Of a stretch of DNA of 64,000 bases, positions 27,007 to 37,947 are shown in pieces. Each line of letters starts with the position of its first letter. Position 1 is the stretch's first letter. A program made the position numbers and the translations under genes. The notes below the pieces were generated by a model. The model had not been told where the DNA came from, searched no databases, and saw only the letters and a list, made by a program, of their open reading frames with translations. Source of the stretch: DATFDN01 sp963756495. GTDB taxonomy: Bacteria > Pseudomonadota > Alphaproteobacteria > Acetobacterales > Acetobacteraceae. The stretch lies in contig CAVWNS010000014.1 of the NCBI GenBank assembly GCA_963756495.1, forward strand, positions 434,001 to 498,000, in the 5' to 3' direction.

Positions 27007-27778
27007 TCAGCCCCGCTTGCGCTGGCGCATCGCCTCCAGGTGCGCCGTCACCATCCGACGCGGTTCATCGGCGCGCCACGCATCCTCGAAACAGTCGATC
27101 CCCCGCTGGACCGCCTCGCGCAGCGGCAGGTCCTCCCACGCCGCAATCAGCGCTTTTTGCTGACGCACCGCCTCGGGGCCTGCGTGCAGGATGCCCGCCA
27201 GTATTCCCTCCAACGCCTCATCGAGCGCGTCGGCTGGCGTGACCTCCTCCACCAGTCCCCAGGCGAGCGCCCGAGCCGCGTCGATGGTCTCGCCGGTCAG
27301 TAGCAGCCGGCGCGTACGGCCCCAGCCGATCAGGCCGGGGAGCAGCGCCGCCTCGATCACCGAGGGCAGGCCGATCCGCACCTCCGGCATGCCGAACAGC
27401 GCCGACTCGCAGGCCACACGCAGGTCGCAGCTCGCCGCGACCTCCAGGCCGGCGCCGAGGACATAGCCCTCGATGCGGGCGATGACCGGCACCGGCACGC
27501 GCCGCAGCGCGTCGCAGGCGTGGTGGACGCGCGTGATGAAGATGCGCGCGTCCGCCGGGCTGGACAGACCAGCCATCTCCGTCACGTCGGCTCCGCCGAT
27601 GAACGCCCGTGTCCCCGCGCCGCAGAACCACGGCCCGTACGCCGGGCTACTGTCCCACCGCTGCCGTGGCCTCTGTGAGCGCTTCCAGCGTCGGGCTGTC
27701 CAGCGCGTTCAGCTTTGCCGCCCGGTCCAGGACGATCGTGGCCACACCGCGCGCATCGCACTCGGTCCGTACCGCCAT
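27007..27778 (-). pseudogene. enoyl-CoA hydratase/isomerase family protein, interrupted
   Basis: The start at 27778 (GGGAGA upstream) gives MAVRTECDARGVATIVLDRA and KLNALDSPTLEALTEATAAV. A TAG follows at about 27650, and a frame change lies near 27620. The rest is a normal crotonase: TRAFIGGADVTEMAGLSSPA, IEGYVLGAGLEVAASCDLRV (oxyanion hole), then MPEVRIGLPSVIEAALLPGL. Whether the stop is real or a read error cannot be told here. It lies downstream of the TPP enzyme in opposite order, on the same strand. Confidence 0.82.
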
Positions 27779-27799
27779 TGTTGTCTCCCGCACTAAGAT

Positions 27800-27839
27800 C
27801 CGTTCGGCACGCGGTCGTAAAGGATCGCGTGCCGAACGG
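27800..27839. promoter_or_regulatory. perfect 14-bp palindrome between divergent genes
   Basis: Arms ccgttcggcacgcg (27800-27813) and cgcgtgccgaacgg (27826-27839) are exact inverted repeats around a 12-base AT-containing spacer. It lies 22 bases upstream of the hydratase start and 71 bases upstream of the lipoprotein start, in the space between two divergent genes. It could be an operator for a dimeric regulator or an mRNA hairpin. No T-run follows on either strand, so a terminator is less likely. Confidence 0.7.
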
Positions 27840-27909
27840 TTCGATCCGCGAGCAGTTTAGGCGGCCGATTCGAGTTCGACGTGCATGAACGTCCGGAAGG
27901 GATGACGCG

Positions 27910-28197
27910 ATGACCCGAACCATGAAGATCATGCTCGCCTTTGCCGGCCTCTCGTTGCTGGCTGCCTGCGGCACGCGGGAACCGGACCGGGCGCAGGGTG
28001 GTGCGTTGACGGGCGCGGGCACGGGGGCGGCGGTCGGCGCACTGGGCGGCCCGGTAGGCGCGGCGGCTGGTGCGGGGATCGGGGCAGCCGCCGGCGCGAC
28101 GACCGGCGCGGTGACGACGCCGAGCCAACTCAACCTGGGTCGACCGATCTACAAGAACCCGAACGTGAGCGTGGCCGGGCAGCATCCGAATCCGTAA
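27910..28197 (+). CDS. small glycine-zipper lipoprotein
   Basis: The 95-residue product has a lipoprotein signal (IMLAFAGLSLLAACG) with the lipobox LAAC, so the mature protein begins at a lipidated Cys near residue 21. The middle is a Gly/Ala run with GxxxG spacing (GAGTGAAVGALGGPVGAAAG), the glycine-zipper pattern of outer-membrane-associated small lipoproteins. The tail is NPNVSVAGQHPNP. Family role is envelope association; the specific function is unknown. A 14-bp palindrome precedes it and a stem-loop follows it. Confidence 0.82.
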   Translation: MTRTMKIMLAFAGLSLLAACGTREPDRAQGGALTGAGTGAAVGALGGPVGAAAGAGIGAAAGATTGAVTTPSQLNLGRPIYKNPNVSVAGQHPNP

Positions 28198-28203
28198 TCC
28201 GGT

Positions 28204-28240
28204 GCCGCCGACCCAGACCTGACACCTGCCGGTTGGCGGC
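28204..28240. terminator. stem-loop between convergent genes
   Basis: Arms gccgccgacc (28204-28213) and ggttggcggc (28231-28240) pair over 10 bp with one G-T pair around a 17-base loop. It sits seven bases after the lipoprotein stop and ten bases before the end of the convergent CBS gene, where a bidirectional terminator is expected. There is no clear T-run. Confidence 0.5.
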
Positions 28241-28250
28241 GGACACTTCT

Positions 28251-28661
28251 CTAGGCGGCGAGCGCGGCCTGCTCCTCGATGATGCGGGCGCGCGCGACGT
28301 CAGTCAGGCTGATCAGGCCGATCAGTTCGCCGCGCTCGATCACCGGCAGATGGCGCAGCCGCCCGCCGATCATCACCCGCATCGCCTCCGACAATTCGGT
28401 GCGCGGCGTCACGCTATGGATCGCACGGGTGACAAGTTGCCCCGCCGTCATTTCAAGCGTGCGCGCCCCATTCGCGGCGAGACTCTCCACGATGTCGCGC
28501 TCGGCGACGATACCGAGCAGTTGACCGAAGCGATCGACCACTAGCGCGGCCTCGGCCCGATCGGCCGAGAGAACCTGCACGACTTCCTTGATCCGGTCTC
28601 TAGGCGCCACGACAGTCACCTGAAACGCCTTGCGCTTCAGGACCTTGGCCACTGTCATCAT
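28251..28661 (-). CDS. CBS-domain protein
   Basis: The 136-residue product is a tandem CBS pair. The first repeat is about 10-60 (RIKEVVQVLSADRAEAALVV, GIVAERDIVESLA). The second is about 75-130 (LSEAMRVMIGGRLRHLPVIE, LIGLISLTDVARARI). Stand-alone CBS pairs bind adenosine nucleotides and act as energy sensors in the cytoplasm. Two ATG codons are adjacent (MMTVAK); I use the first, 28661, which follows a GAGGATT ribosome site. The next minus-strand gene ends 81 bp upstream. Confidence 0.88.
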   Translation of the reverse strand: MMTVAKVLKRKAFQVTVVAPRDRIKEVVQVLSADRAEAALVVDRFGQLLGIVAERDIVESLAANGARTLEMTAGQLVTRAIHSVTPRTELSEAMRVMIGGRLRHLPVIERGELIGLISLTDVARARIIEEQAALAA

Positions 28662-28742
28662 ACAATCCTCGGTTGTTCCGACCATCCCTCGATCGCCGGA
28701 GGATGATCGAGCACAACGACGAGATGTGCGTTGCACAACAAC

Positions 28743-30292
28743 TCACGATCGAGTGTTCTTCTCCGCATATTCCCAGCCGCCGCCGAGCGCCTTGTAGAGC
28801 GCGACGAGATCCGTCGAGACGGCGGTCGTGCTGGAGGCGAGCTGTTGTTGAGCCGCCAGCAGGCTTTGCTGCGCAACCAGAACTTGCAGGAAGTCGGCGA
28901 CGCCCTCCTGATACCGACTCTGCGCGAGGGCAAGCGCGCGGCGGTTCTGCTCCACCGCACCGATCAGCTGGTCGCGCCGCAGCTGCTCCTCGCGGAAGGC
29001 GGTCAGCGCGTTGTCCACGTCGTTCCAGGCCGACAGGACGGTGCGTTGGAAATTGATGGCTGCCTCGCGCTGCGCTGCCTTGCGGAGCTGGAGCGTGTAG
29101 CGCAGTTGCCCCCCTTGGAAGATCGGGATGTTGAGGCCCGGACCCGCTGCGTATTGGCGGGCATCCCACTTGAATAGATTGGCAAACTGCAATGATTGCA
29201 GGCCGAAACTCGCGGACAGCGTGATCGACGGATAGAAGTTCGCCGTCGCGACGCCGACATCCGCGGTGGCCGCATGGAGCTGCGCCTCTGCCTGACGGAT
29301 ATCGGGCCGGCGCCGGGTCAGCTCGGAGGGGATGCCGACCGGCACGCGCGGAGGCACGGGCGGCACGGGCCGCGATGTCTCCAGCTCGGCGGCCAGGGCG
29401 CCTGGCGCCTGCCCGAGCAGCAGCCCAAGCGCGTTGACAAGCTCCTGCTCCTGCGCCGCCAGAGACGGGATCTGCGCAGCGGTGATACGGACCTGCGCCG
29501 CCGCATTGGCCACGTCGAGGTCGGTCGTCACACCCGCCTGCGCGCGCTCGCGCGTGAGGGCCAGGCTCTGCTCGGCCGTGTGGAGGTTCTCACGTGCGAT
29601 GCGAAGCTGCTCCTGTGTTCCTCGCAGTGTCACATAGTCGCGCGCGACCTCCGCCAATGCCGACAGCAGGACCGAACGACCGGCCCACTCGGCTGCTTCC
29701 ACCGAGGCATTGGATGATTCGATCGAACGCCGCACGCGGCCCCAAATGTCCGGTTCCCAGGATGCATCGAATCCGTATCTGGAAGATATCGAAGGCATTC
29801 AGGCCTGACGGCGTGAGCGCTGCGCCGGTCGTGTTGCCAGACGCGCCATTCGCTCCGTTGGCCAGCGGTGCGCTCTGCGTGCCCCCGGCCGCGCCCGCGC
29901 CCAGCGTCGAGAAAACGCCAAGAATTCGACGGCTTCTGCCGCTGATAGGACGCGTTCGCGTTGAAGACGGGATAGAGCGAGGCGCCCGTGACGCCGAGAG
30001 CGGCGCGCGACTGAAGCAGGCGCTCGGCCGCGGCCTGGACATCGAGATTCGAGTCCGCGACGCGCCGCTCCAGCCTGGTCAGCTGGGGGTCTCCCAGGAT
30101 GGCCCACCATGCCGGATTGACGGGCGCGGCGACAGGCACTGACGGCACCGGTCCCCGGTCTGCCCGCTGGCCGGGTCCGGAGAACCAGGACCCGGGCGAG
30201 GCCCAGCGCGGGGCCTGGAAGTTTGGTCCCACCGTGCACGCACTCAACAGCAGCGCGACCGTCGCGCCAAAGCCCAAGATCGGCCTTCGCAT
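28743..30292 (-). pseudogene. RND efflux outer-membrane factor (NodT-type lipoprotein), two frameshifts
   Basis: The start at 30292 gives MRRPILGFGATVALLLSACT, a lipoprotein signal with lipobox LSAC. Frame breaks near 29925 and 29788 separate the N-terminal part (ending QRQKPSNSWRF), a middle piece (GVFSTLGAGAAGGTQSAPLA), and the long C-terminal part starting YGFDASWEPDIWGRVRRSIE. Two OEP repeats with LTRRRPDIRQAEAQLHAATA are clear. It would form the outer-membrane tunnel of a tripartite exporter. No RND pump or adaptor gene lies next to it. Both breaks are single-base events. Confidence 0.83.
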
Positions 30293-30415
30293 CAATGTCC
30301 CCTCGATCAGCGCGCGATGACACCTGCCGCAAGGCCGAAGTCAAGTGCGGCGGCGAAAACGCAGCCCCGCAGCCCGTGAGGCCACCAGGCCGAGCACGTC
30401 CGGCGCGGTCGCCCG

Positions 30416-33239
30416 CTAATGCGCGTCGGCCCAGGTGAAGCCGACGCCCGTTTCCACCACCAGGGGCACCGTCAGCTCGGCCGCACTCTCCATCACGCGC
30501 TTCGCGACCTCGGCGAGACGCGGCGCCTCGGGCTCCGGTGCCTCGAACAGCAGCTCGTCATGCACCTGCAACAGAAGCCGGGCGGTCAGGCCCGCCTCGG
30601 ACAGCGCGGACGGCAGGCGGACCATCGCCCGCTTGATGATGTCGGCCGCGCCGCCTTGCAGCGGTGCGTTGATCGCCTGCCGCTCGGCGTAGCCGCGCCT
30701 GGGCCCGCTCTTCTCGGCGATGCCGGGAACCCAGCAGCGCCGGCCGAAGGCGGTGGTGACGTAGCCATGGATGCGCGCCTCTTCCTTGGTGCGTTCCATG
30801 TAGTCGCGGATGCGCGGATAGCGCGCGAAATAGGCGTCGATGTAGCCGCGTGCTTCGCCCGGTCCGATGCCGAGCTGGCGGGCCAGGCCGAACGCGCTGA
30901 TGCCATAGATGATGCCGAAATTGATCGCCTTCGCGCGACGCCTGGTCAGCGGGTCCATGCCCGCCATCGCCACCCCGAACACCTCGCTCGCGGTCCGCGC
31001 GTGGATGTCCTCGCCGTTGCGGAAGCTGTCCCGCAGAACGGGAATATCGGCGACATGGGCCAACAGGCGCAACTCGATCTGCGAATAGTCGGCGCTGAGC
31101 AGGACGTGGCCCGGTTCGGCGATGAAGGCGCGGCGGATTCGCCCGCCTTCCTCGGTACGGATCGGAATGTTCTGCAAGTTCGGATCGGTCGAGGACAGCC
31201 GCCCGGTGCTGGTCGCCGCCATCGCGAAGCTGGTATGCACGCGTCCCGTTTCCGGGTGGATCTGCTCGACCAGCGCGTCGGCATAGGTCGATTTCAGCTT
31301 CTGGAGCTGCCGCCAGTCCAGCACGAGCGCGGGCAGCTCATGGCCCTGGTCGGCAAGGCCCTGCAGCACCGCGGCATCGGTGCCCCAGGCGCCGGTCTTC
31401 ATGCGCTTGCCCCCGGGCAAGGCCCTGCTCGTCGAACAGCACCTCCCCGAGCTGCTTGGCGCTGCCGAGGTTGAATGCGTGGCCCGGCGAGGCGGTGGAT
31501 GTCGCGTTCCATCGCCGCCATGCGCAGCTCGAACTCCGCCGACATGCGGCGCAGGTCATCGGCGTCCACCTTGACCCCGGCGCGCTCCATCTCCAGCAGC
31601 AGCGGAACCAGCCGGCGCTCCATCTGCTCGTAGAGCGCGCAGCGCGCGCGCGAAGCGCAGCCGCGGGCGCAGCGCGCACCACAGCCGGAACGCCACGTCG
31701 GCGTCCTCGGCGGCATAGGCCGTGGCGCGGTCGATCGGCACGCTGCTCGAACGAGACCCGGTTGCGCCCGGTCCCGGTCACCTCATCGAGGCTGAGCGGC
31801 GTATGGCCGAGGTGCAGCCTCGCCAGCTCGTCCAGCGCGTGGCCGTGCAGTCCGGCTTCCTGCGCGTAGGAGATCAGCATGGTGTCGTCGAACGGGGCGG
31901 CGGCGGGAAGCCGGCGCGCGTCCATCACCATCATGTCGGACTTGGCGTCGTGATAGATTTTCAGTATGGCCGGGTCGGTCAGCAGCGGCCCGAGCGCAGC
32001 CCGTGCATCGGCCAGCGGCACCTGGTCCGCGACGGCCCTGATGGCGCGAGCGGCACGTAGCAGGCCCGCCCGGCCTCGGTCGCCAGCGAGAGGCCGATCA
32101 ACGCGGCGCGCAGCGGATCGGCGCCGCTGTTGGTCTCGGCGTCGAGCGCGACATCCCGGCCGCGCGCGCGGCCTCCACCCAGCGGGCGAGCGCCGCGGCG
32201 TCGGTGACGGTCTCATACGGCCCGAAGCCCGAATCGGCCGCGGCCTGCGCCGCCGCGCGCGGCTGCGCGACCAGCCCCAGCTCGGCCTGGAGCGCCCGCC
32301 CGGGCGCCGCCGGCTCGGCGGCCGGTGCCTCCTCCTCCAGCCCCATGCGCAGAAGCGTGCTGCGGAAGCCCTGCGTCTTGAGGAAGGCGCCGAGCTTGCG
32401 CCTGTCGAGCGGGCAGGCGGCAAGCCGGTCGAGCGGCAGCGGGCAGCGGCGCGTCGTCGCGCAGCAGCACCAGCTCGCGCGACAGCCGCGCCGCCTCGGC
32501 GTGCTCGATCAGGGAGTCCCGTCGCTTGGACGGCTTCATGCCCGCCGCCGCCGCCAGCACGCCGTCGAGGTCGCCGTACTCGTTGACCAGCTCGGCGGCG
32601 CGCTTCGGGCCGATGCCGGGCACGCCCGGCACGTTGTCGGTCGGGTCGCCGATCAGCGCCTGCACCTCGACCATCTTCTCGGGCGCGACGCCGAACTTCT
32701 CCATCACCTCGGCCGGGCCGATCGGCTTGTACTTGATCGGGTCGAGCATCGCGACGCCGGGCCGGATGAGCTGCATCAGGTCCTTGTCGGAGGAGACGAC
32801 CGTGACCTGCCCGCCCGCTGCTCGGCCGCGACCCGCGCGTAGGTGGCGATCAGGTCGTCGGCCTCCCAGTCGTCAAGCTCGATGGCGGGCACGCAGAAAG
32901 CGTCGGTCGCTTCTCGCACCAGGGCGAATTGCGGCAGCAGGTCGTCCGGCGGCGGCGGCCGGTGGGATTTGTACTCGCTCGTACAGGCGGTTGCGGAACG
33001 TGGTTCGCCCGGCGTCGAAAATGACGGCGATATGCGTGCCGACATGCTCGCGCAGCAGCTTGGCGAGCATGTTGGTGAAGCCGAACACCGCGTTCACGGG
33101 CGTGCCGTCCGGCCGCGACATCGGCGGCAGCGCATGGAAGGCGCGGAAGATGAACCCCGATCCGTCGATCAGAAGGAGGTGCGGAGGGGCTCGCGACGTC
33201 CGGGGTCTCGGCGGCCGCGATCTCGGCGATATCAATGTC
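30416..33239 (-). pseudogene. polA: DNA polymerase I, about nine apparent frameshifts
   Basis: All three PolA domains are readable. The 5' nuclease domain has HLLLIDGSGFIFRAFHALPP, ELDDWEADDLIATYARVAAE and DNVPGVPGIGPKRAAELVN. The 3'-5' exonuclease keeps acidic residues in VALDAETNSGAD and DAKSDMMVMDAR. The polymerase has motif A LLSADYSQIELRLLAH, motif B RRRAKAINFGIIYGISAFG, and motif C LLLQVHDELLFEA. Frame changes lie near 32990, 32815, 32445, 32160, 32055, 31740, 31655, 31495 and 31405. The total length (about 940 codons) is normal, so the gene is probably intact in the cell and the indels are sequence errors. The start is tentative: TTG near 33239. Confidence 0.88.
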
Positions 33240-33430
33240 CTGCGGCGTGGCCGGCTCCCTCCCTCAGCACGAACAGGCGCGAGCAGTAGGGGCACATGAC
33301 CGAGTGGTCCTCGATGCGCAGGAACACGCGCGGATGGCCCAGCGCCCCGCCGCCGCCGTCGCAGGCGACCACGCGGCTCGTCCACATGGATGACCTCGGT
33401 CGGTGTCGGGATGGCGGCGCCGTCCGGCAT
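33232..33430 (-). CDS. zf-CHCC zinc-finger domain protein, one frameshift
   Basis: About 65 codons start at ATG 33430 (MPDGAAIPTPTEVIHVDEPR). One frame change near 33370 leads into VACDGGGGALGHPRVFLRIE and DHSVMCPYCSRLFVLREG. The Cys, His and CxxC spacing is that of the zf-CHCC family related to mitochondrial NDUFS6, found as small proteins in alphaproteobacteria. Its 3' end overlaps the presumed polA start. It diverges from the hydrolase gene starting at 33465. Confidence 0.78.
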
Positions 33431-33464
33431 GAGCGGGCGATTCCTCTGGAGGCGGATCGGCGAG

Positions 33465-34543
33465 ATGATAGCGATGCCGCCCGTGCTTTCAATCGTGCAT
33501 GTCGCGCCCGACCCGATTGCCCGCCGTGATCTCGCCGGCTTGCCGCCACCTGATCGGCGGCCGCTGCTGCCCGGCTGCGCGGTCCGGCTCGTCCCGGCGG
33601 GGCCGGCGATCGCCGCGCCGATCCGGGCCGAGTCGGGCTTCGTCATGGCCGACGGCACGCGGCTCGCGTACAGGGAATGGCGGCCGGCGGGCGAGCCGCG
33701 GGCGGTCGATCCTGGCCCTGCACGGCATGAACGACAGCCGCGATGCGTGGGAGATTCCGGCCCCGCCTTCGCCGCCGCCGGCATCGTGGTCATCGCGCCC
33801 GACCAGCGCGGCTTCGGCGCAAGCGCGGGCCGTGGCTACTGGCCGGGCGCGGCAGACGCTGGTGGCCGACGCGCGGACGCATGGTCGCACTGATCCGGGC
33901 GGCATATCCGCGCAGCAGGCTCTATCTGATGGGCGAGAGCATGGGCGGGGCGGTGGCGATCTGCCTCGCCGCAGCGCCGGGCCCCCGCCTGTCGATGGCA
34001 CGATCCTGGTCGCGCCCGCCATCTGGGGACGCTCCGAGATGAACGTGTTCGAGCGCGCCGGGCTTTGGCTGATGTCCACACCGTGCCCGGTGTGCACGTG
34101 ACCGGGTCCGTCGTCCGGGTCGTCGCCTCGGACAACCGCGAGGCGATCCGGCGGCTCTCCACCGACCCCCTGACGATCCACGGCACACGCTGGGACACGG
34201 TGAAGGGATTGGTGGACCTCATGGATGCGGCGCTAGCCGATATCGGGCGGATGCGAGGGCCGGCGCTGTTCCTCTACGGCGGCAAGGACGAGCTGATCCC
34301 CAAGCGGGCCGTCACCGCCGCTTGGCAGCGCCTGCCGGCCGGCGCGCGGGCCGCCTTCTACCCGGCGGGTATCACCTCATGCTGCGCGACCTGGACCGCG
34401 CCACGCCGATCGACGACGTGATCGCCTGGATCGATGACCCCGGCGCACCGTTGCCATCGGGTGCCGAAACGCGTGCACGCGCCTGGATGGTGCGTCAGGA
34501 CAAGCCGACGGGGGCTGAGCCCAAGTTGGCCGCGGCGCGGTAG
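33465..34543 (+). pseudogene. alpha/beta hydrolase (lysophospholipase-like), several frameshifts
   Basis: Joined frames give an N-terminal segment (IRAESGFVMADGTRLAYREW) and LALHGMNDSRDAWE with the oxyanion HG. APDQRGFGASAGRGYWPG follows, then nucleophile Ser in YLMGESMGGAVAICLA, and late GPALFLYGGKDELIPKRAV, a typical catalytic-Asp region. A His in YHLMLRDLDR fits the triad. Frame breaks lie near 33710, 33770, 33850, 33985, 34060 and 34370. The protein would hydrolyse monoacylglycerol or lysophospholipid-like esters. GGAGG at 33449 precedes ATG 33465. Confidence 0.8.
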
Positions 34544-34545
34544 GC

Positions 34546-35488
34546 CTATCCGCGCCGGCCCGCGAGCGCGACGCCGAAGCGCCGCAGCCCGGCCCATTGC
34601 TGGCGGACGTAGCTGCCGCTCGCCAGCGCCGGCGTCGGCCCCCGGAACGCCGGTCGGCACATAGTCACGCGAGAAATCCGCCGTGCCGAACAGCATGTCC
34701 CACCACGGCAGCACCGCGCCGTAATTGCAGCTCCGCTGGCCGGCCGCGAGCACGCCATGATGGGCGCGGTGGAAGCGCGGCGAGACCAGCAGCCGCTCGC
34801 CCAGCCAGCCGAACGATATGCGGGCGTTGGCGTGCGAGAGGCTTTCGATGAAGCGCAGCACCAGCACCAGCAGCGGGAACTGCAACGGCGGCACGCCGAT
34901 CAGCAGCGCGACCGCGCCGAACCAGACGAAGGCGATCAGGTCGTCGAGCAGATGGTTCCGGTCGTCGGACCAGAACGTCATCTGCGCGCTGCGCATGATG
35001 CAGCGCGTGCAGCGCCCACCACCAGCGAAACCGGTGCGACAGGCGATGGCGCCAGTAATCGGCGGCGTCCAGGATCACCGCGTAGCAGAAGAACGTCAGC
35101 ACCGGGCGGCCGAGCAGGCCGGGAAACAGCCGTCTCCAGCATCGGCGGCACCCAGCCGTGGTCGGCGAGCCAGCCGTTCAGCGCCACCTGCGCCTGATAG
35201 AACAGCACGAAGGTAAACAGCGGCAGCACGCCGACGCGCGAGAGCAGCGTGTAGAGCACGTCGACCGTCACCGCCGCGCCGGTCGGGCCAGCGCTCGACC
35301 GGCCGCCACCGCTCCAGCGGCAGGCAGACCGCGTAGGTGAGCAGCGACCTGCGCCGCGCCGTAGACGGCGAACAGCGCCCAGCCGTAGGACACGTCCTCC
35401 CAGCGCATCAGCCCGAGGCGCATAGAGCAGCGGCAGGAGCAGGTGCTCCTGCAACCATCCGGCGAGCGAGGTCGAACGGGTCGCCCAT
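34546..35488 (-). pseudogene. sterol desaturase/fatty acid hydroxylase family protein, frameshifted
   Basis: The start MGDPFDLA lies at 35488. Later frames give GLMRWEDVSYGWALFAVYGA, VDVLYTLLSRVGVLPLFTF and the di-iron histidine clusters HRLSHR, LHALHH and FHRAHH. Several hydrophobic segments place it in the membrane. The family hydroxylates or desaturates lipids using a histidine-bound di-iron centre. At least four single-base frame changes are needed to read it through. It is followed on the plus strand by the hydrolase stop three bases away, and preceded by the propeller gene whose stop is five bases upstream of its ATG. Confidence 0.8.
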
Positions 35489-35493
35489 CGCGC

Positions 35494-36469
35494 TCAGCCC
35501 CGCGCCGCGAGCTTCGCGGGCGTCGGCGCCGTCGGGTTGAGGAAGATGCCGTGCGGGGAGCGTCCGACCGGCGATCGTCGTGACGCGCCGCTCGACCGGG
35601 TCGAGCACCGCGACCGATTCGGCGAAGCGGCGGGTGATCCAGAGCTTGCCATCCGGCGCGAAGCCGAGGTCGTCCGGGCCGCCGCTGATGTGGAAGGTGC
35701 GGATCGGCGCCAGCGTCTTGGCGTCCAGCTCCTCGGTCGTGCCGGCGACGCGGTTGTTGACCCAGATCACCCGCCCATCGGGCGAGAGGAACAGGTTGTG
35801 CGCGCCCTTCCCGGTGACGATCCGGCGCAGCACGTGGCCGTCCGTCGGGATCGACCTCGGCCAGATGGTCGGTGCCCATGTCGGCGACCAGCAGCCGGCC
35901 GTCGTGCCACAACACGCCGGCCGGGGTGCTGCCGACCGGCACGTCCCAGAGCGTGCGCATCGCCGCGAGATCGAACGCGACCAGGCGGTTGGTGCCCTGC
36001 AAGGTCACGAACACCCGCGCCGAATCGGGCGAGAACGCCAGATGGCTCGGCATCGAGGCGATCGGAAAGCGCTTCACCAGCGCGATATGTCCGGGCGTCG
36101 TACACGTCGACCTGGTTGCGGGCGAGCCCGTTGACGACCAGCAGCTTGCCGTCCGGGCTGAAGCCGAGCTGATAGGGATCGGCGACCGTCACCCGCCGCT
36201 GCAACGCGCCGGTCTCGGGATCGAGCAGCAGCAGCGCGTTGCCGGCCGAATCGCCGACCACCAGCGACTGCCCGTCCGGCGACAGCGCCCAGTGATGCGG
36301 CTCGCGCAGCGCCGGGACGCGCGACAGCTCCTTGCTGCGTGCTCATGTCGATCAGGCTGATCGACGCGCCGCCGGAGTTCATGACGAAGGCGAGCCCGGC
36401 GGCGGCGCCGGCAGCGGGCGGAGCGGCGGCCAAGCAGCAAGGCATCAGCAGAAGGCGGAACAGGCGCAT
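35494..36469 (-). pseudogene. exported YncE-like beta-propeller protein, frameshifted
   Basis: The start at 36469 gives a signal peptide (MRLFRLLLMPCCLAAAPPAA). Blade-like repeats of the YVTN type follow: PYQLGFSPDGKLLVVNGLA, MPSHLAFSPDSARVFVTLQG, AHNLFLSPDGRVIWVNNRVA and DDLGFAPDGKLWITRRFAES. The frame ends PHGIFLNPTAPTPAKL with TGA at 35494. Frame changes near 36345, 36100, 35845 and 35555 divide it. Such periplasmic propellers bind partners or cofactors; the substrate is unknown. It overlaps the end of the upstream ligase gene by about 25 bp. Confidence 0.8.
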
Positions 36470-37856
36470 GAGCGGAACGGCTCCCGAGTAGTGCTATCCC
36501 GTCGGCCGGCGCGCCGCTTCCGCTCCAGCGCGCCGCGCGCGAACACGGCGGCGCAGAAGGCGAACAGCACGCAGGCCGACGTCGAGATCAGCACGTTGTC
36601 GGTGTAGGCATGACACGCAAACGCGACGAATACCAGCCGCATGATGACGCGTTCGGCATGCCGCGAGCCGGCGTCGTGTGGCGCCATGCCCACAGCGCGA
36701 ACAGCGCCACCAGCAGCGGCGCGGCCGAGCTGGCCGCCCTCGACCAGGATCCGCAGCCACTCGTTATGCGCGGCCCAGGTGTGCATGCAGCGGACGACGT
36801 CGCTGTCCTGCGGCACCACGACGTTGCCGGCGCCCACGCCCCAGCCGAACCAGGGCGAGCGGGCCGCCGCCTGCTCGAAATAGGGCCACAGCTCGTCGCG
36901 CCCGCTGAGGTCGCCGGCGTCGTCGCTGGCCAGCAGGTTGAAGACGCGCAGCCCGGACAGCGAGCCGGCGCCGAGGCAGCAGCAGCGGCAGCGCGGCGGC
37001 GACCTGAGCAGCAGCAGCAGCGCGCGCCGGCGCGCCGGCAGCGCGGGCGAGGCACGAAGGCGAGGCGTCAGCAGCACGACCGCGCGCGCCATACAGCAGC
37101 GGCGCGCGCGCGCCGGTCAGCAGCAGGATCACCCCGTTGGCGCCCAGCAGCGCGAGGTCGCGGCGGCGCCCGTCGCGATAGAGCTCGATCAGGCTCGCGT
37201 AGATCGCGGCCAGCGCCGCGCCGGCCAGGAAGGCGGGATGGCCGAGTGCCGCCAGACGCGCGCCGCCCGAATTCGATGAACAGCGGCCGCAGCCCGGCAA
37301 GCGCGAGGCACGCGCCCGCCGGCAACCGAGACCAGCGGCGCCCATTGCGTGGCGCGGATCACGGCCCGCGCCCAGCCGCGGGACAGCCGGCTGAACGCGA
37401 ACGCATAGGGCGCCGCCGAGCCGACCAGCGAGCGCAGGCTGTCGGCCGGTGACAGCCCGGGATGCAGCCCGTGCGCGATGCCGGCGAGGAACATCGCCCC
37501 GAAAGCCCAGGCCGGGATTGAACAGGTCGAGCCGCGGCCCGTACCGCAGCACGCACACCACCGCGAGCCCGAGCCCCGCCGCCTTCACCAGCGCGATCGT
37601 CGCCTCGTACGCCTCCGGCCCGACGAGGTCGTGCAGCGTCATCTCCAGGGTGCAGGCGGTCACGACCAGCCAGATGGCGCTCGCTGCCGCCGTGTGGCGC
37701 CAGACCAGCGCCGCTGCGGCCAGCGCGCCGGCGGCTTCCAGCAATGTCCAGTAGAGTGAGCGGGGCGAGCACGGCGCAGAGGGCGCCGGCCACCAGGAAG
37801 CCGAGCAGGGCACGCTCAGCCGGGCCGGCCCGGCGCAGCATCGCGAATTCGGGCAC
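36445..37856 (-). pseudogene. O-antigen ligase/polymerase-like membrane protein, frameshifted
   Basis: Many hydrophobic segments are readable across three frames, for example ALLGFLVAGALCAVLAPLTL and ASAIWLVVTACTLEMTLHDL. A conserved loop, RCMHTWAAHNEWLRILVEGG, is typical of the Wzy/WaaL O-antigen ligase superfamily. A GTG start at 37856 follows GGAGG by seven bases. Frame changes occur at least near 37740, 37500, 37325, 37270, 37080, 36970 and 36740. It would join or polymerise surface glycans in the inner membrane. No other glycan genes are next to it. Confidence 0.77.
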
Positions 37857-37947
37857 CGTCGGACCTCCGGCGCCAGGATGCCACGCGCCTCGCTTAACGA
37901 ATCGTTTCCGGGCTAGGCTCCGTCGGAAGAATGGGGAGGAGGACGCC

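Noticed and set aside
30416..33239. Programmed frameshifting in polA
   Set aside because: About nine shifts at unrelated GC runs cannot be programmed; error or decay is more likely.
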